Below, in pieces: positions 15,929 to 16,870 of a DNA stretch of 16,870 nt. This stretch comes from Actinomycetota bacterium. GTDB taxonomy: Bacteria; Actinomycetota; Actinomycetes; Nanopelagicales; Nanopelagicaceae. The translations under genes were made by a program, and so were the position numbers. Each line of letters starts with the position of its first letter. Position 1 is the first letter of the stretch. The stretch is taken from the NCBI GenBank assembly GCA_027730465.1, contig JAQCGQ010000004.1, forward strand, positions 1-16,870, in the 5' to 3' direction. Below the pieces are notes generated by a model. That model searched no databases. It was not told the origin of the DNA and saw only the letters and a list, made by a program, of their open reading frames with translations.

Positions 15929-16468
15929 TTAATTAAAAAGAGAACTAGCCAATCGTTTTGACTGAGCTAAAGACTCCTCTTGGGTAATCGGGGAAGCAAT
16001 CTGCCCAATTAACCACCTAAGAATCACACCACACGCGGCAGAATCTGCGCCAAAAACTTTAGCAATCCCTTGATGGACTAATACCCAGGTCGGGTGATTT
16101 GTAATGGTCACTAATTTTGCAATATCTAATGGGTCAGATTCAACTAACTTGCGCAGCGCTAAATCTTGAGAAATAGCATTTGATAGTAGCGCTAATGCCT
16201 CGTGCCGTGAACTAGCTCCCAGCGCTAATGCGGTAAGCCTAATTACTTCCGATTCAACTAAAGACTCCATCATCTCTGCTTTATCAGCAAATTGATTATA
16301 GATAGTTGCCTTAGATACTTGCGCAGTTAGTGCGATATCTGCAATATTTGATTGATAATTTCCAACTCTAGCAATAACTGATTTAGCGCCAGCTAATATT
16401 GCAACTCTTGATTTATTACTACTATCTCGTTGGCGGGCATAGGTAATAAGCGCCGACTCGGCAGACAA
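15929..16468 (-). CDS. TetR-family transcriptional regulator
   Basis: This is a 179-residue protein with an N-terminal TetR helix-turn-helix. It runs NKSRVAILAGAKSVIARVG (18-36) then SNIADIALTAQVSKATIYNQFADKAEMM (40-67), giving the IA-x-x-A-x-VS-x-x-T-x-Y-x-x-F-x-x-K pattern. The rest is a helical ligand/dimerisation part that I cannot assign to a subfamily. The only usable start is TTG at 16468, one base after the clgR TAA (TAAGTTG). The frame is closed by a TAG a few codons upstream and the next ATG is inside the HTH. It is probably translated at low level by coupling to clgR. Two regulators in tandem between cinA and DUF3046/recA suggests shared control. In mycobacteria the gene after clgR is a pspA homologue, so this position varies. 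Target and ligand unknown. Confidence 0.8.
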   Translation of the reverse strand: MSAESALITYARQRDSSNKSRVAILAGAKSVIARVGNYQSNIADIALTAQVSKATIYNQFADKAEMMESLVESEVIRLTALALGASSRHEALALLSNAISQDLALRKLVESDPLDIAKLVTITNHPTWVLVHQGIAKVFGADSAACGVILRWLIGQIASPITQEESLAQSKRLASSLFN

Positions 16469-16469
16469 C

Positions 16470-16754
16470 TTAAGCTGCGGTCTCTACCACTTGCAAAGTC
16501 GAAATTGTTAATACTGGGGATTCGTGGCTTTTAACCACAGTGGCAACATCAACTAAGATTGTGGAAAGTGATAGATCAAGGGCTGTACAAATTGCATTTA
16601 ATAATTCACTAGAGGCCTCTTTGTGTCCGCGCTCTACCTCAGAAAGATAACCGAGAGAGACTCGAGCACTCTTTGCAACATCTCGCAGGGTGCGTTCTTG
16701 CTCAATGCGGGCAGCACGAAGGGTGCTACCTATGTGGGTGCGTAGAAGTATCAC
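16470..16754 (-). CDS. clgR: XRE-family regulator of ClgR type (clp gene regulator)
   Basis: ClgR activates clpP/clpC and other protease and stress genes in Streptomyces, Corynebacterium and Mycobacterium. The 94 residues begin [16 protein letters not shown] and continue [40 protein letters not shown], the near-invariant ClgR XRE helix-turn-helix (about 6-62). The start is GTG overlapping the cinA TGA (GTGA), which yields exactly the family N-terminus. The C-terminus ends VVETAA; a terminal Ala-Ala is the sort of degron by which Clp proteases turn ClgR over in Streptomyces, so similar feedback is plausible here. I did not find a convincing ClgR operator upstream in the short part of cinA available. 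cinA-clgR is a conserved pair. Confidence 0.88.
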   Translation of the reverse strand: MILLRTHIGSTLRAARIEQERTLRDVAKSARVSLGYLSEVERGHKEASSELLNAICTALDLSLSTILVDVATVVKSHESPVLTISTLQVVETAA

Positions 16755-16870
16755 GGCTTAAGAATACGCTCTAAAGCTGATAATGCGCTGGCAATTGTGG
16801 CGTGGCGGATCACTTCACGCGTGCCAGGAAGAGAAAGAGCGACAGCGAAACTCTCTTTTTTGCTAGCTAC
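16751..16870 (-). CDS. cinA: CinA-like protein (nicotinamide-nucleotide amidase, C-terminal end)
   Basis: This is a partial gene entering from the right edge; only the last 39 residues and the stop are present. The ending [24 protein letters not shown] matches the C-terminus of the CinA/PncC domain (pattern G-x-R-x-x-I/V-R-x-x-T/A-x-x-x-A-L-x-x-L). The enzyme deamidates nicotinamide mononucleotide in NAD salvage. Whether the N-terminal MoCF-like domain is present cannot be seen. It overlaps clgR by 4 nt. In Actinobacteria cinA (often after pgsA) precedes clgR, which supports the assignment made from this short piece. Confidence 0.7.
   Translation of the reverse strand, partial: VASKKESFAVALSLPGTREVIRHATIASALSALERILKP

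Noticed and set aside
1-16870. Mobile element, CRISPR array, tRNA/rRNA gene or defence system
   Set aside because: No transposase or integrase, no regularly spaced repeats, no cloverleaf-like or rRNA-like segments were seen; every sizeable stretch is accounted for by conserved housekeeping genes.

Overview
The window is a compact, gene-dense chromosomal segment in which all 20 recognisable genes, including the two cut by the window edges, lie on the minus strand. The content points to an actinobacterium. A ClgR-type XRE regulator follows cinA, a DUF3046 gene sits directly upstream of recA, and the recA-recX-miaB-miaA-dapF-hflX and holA/rpsT/lepA/hemW/hrcA/dnaJ/rsmE/phoH/ybeY/corC orders are those of Actinobacteria. 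The DNA is clearly AT-rich for that phylum (roughly 40% G+C by eye) and the intergenic space is tiny. Together these suggest a streamlined, low-GC freshwater lineage of the acI/Nanopelagicales kind; that placement is an inference.

Read in the direction of transcription (high to low coordinates), the layout is as follows. (1) 16870-15735: the C-terminal end of cinA, then clgR, a TetR-family regulator and a DUF3046 gene, joined by overlaps or 1-2 nt gaps. (2) 15734-15534: a 201-bp regulatory region in front of recA. It carries a perfect TCGAAC-N4-GTTCGA LexA (SOS) box abutting a -10 hexamer. About 60 bp nearer the gene is a candidate LexA-independent promoter of the mycobacterial RecA-NDp (PafBC-dependent) type, with exact spacing. 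(3) 15533-8330: recA, recX, miaB, miaA, dapF, hflX and holA, with gaps of at most about 50 bp, ending in a short hairpin. (4) 8329-8235: a 95-bp region with a candidate promoter for rpsT. (5) 8234-1: rpsT, lepA, hemW, hrcA, dnaJ, rsmE, a HIT-family gene, phoH, ybeY and the start of a CorC/HlyC-like gene, again nearly gap-free with several stop/start overlaps.

The gene products cover recombinational repair and its control (RecA, RecX), tRNA A37 modification (MiaA, MiaB), ribosome and translation functions (HflX, S20, LepA, RsmE, YbeY), lysine/cell-wall precursor synthesis (DapF), replication (HolA), heme trafficking (HemW) and protein-quality control (HrcA, DnaJ, ClgR). No RNA gene, insertion sequence, prophage, CRISPR array or toxin/defence module is visible, and no gene looks broken. 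I did not find a new biological system. The most informative points are the two-promoter recA control region, its alternative hairpins, the TetR gene between clgR and DUF3046, and the joining of two conserved blocks without comEC/comEA or lexA/nrdR between them.
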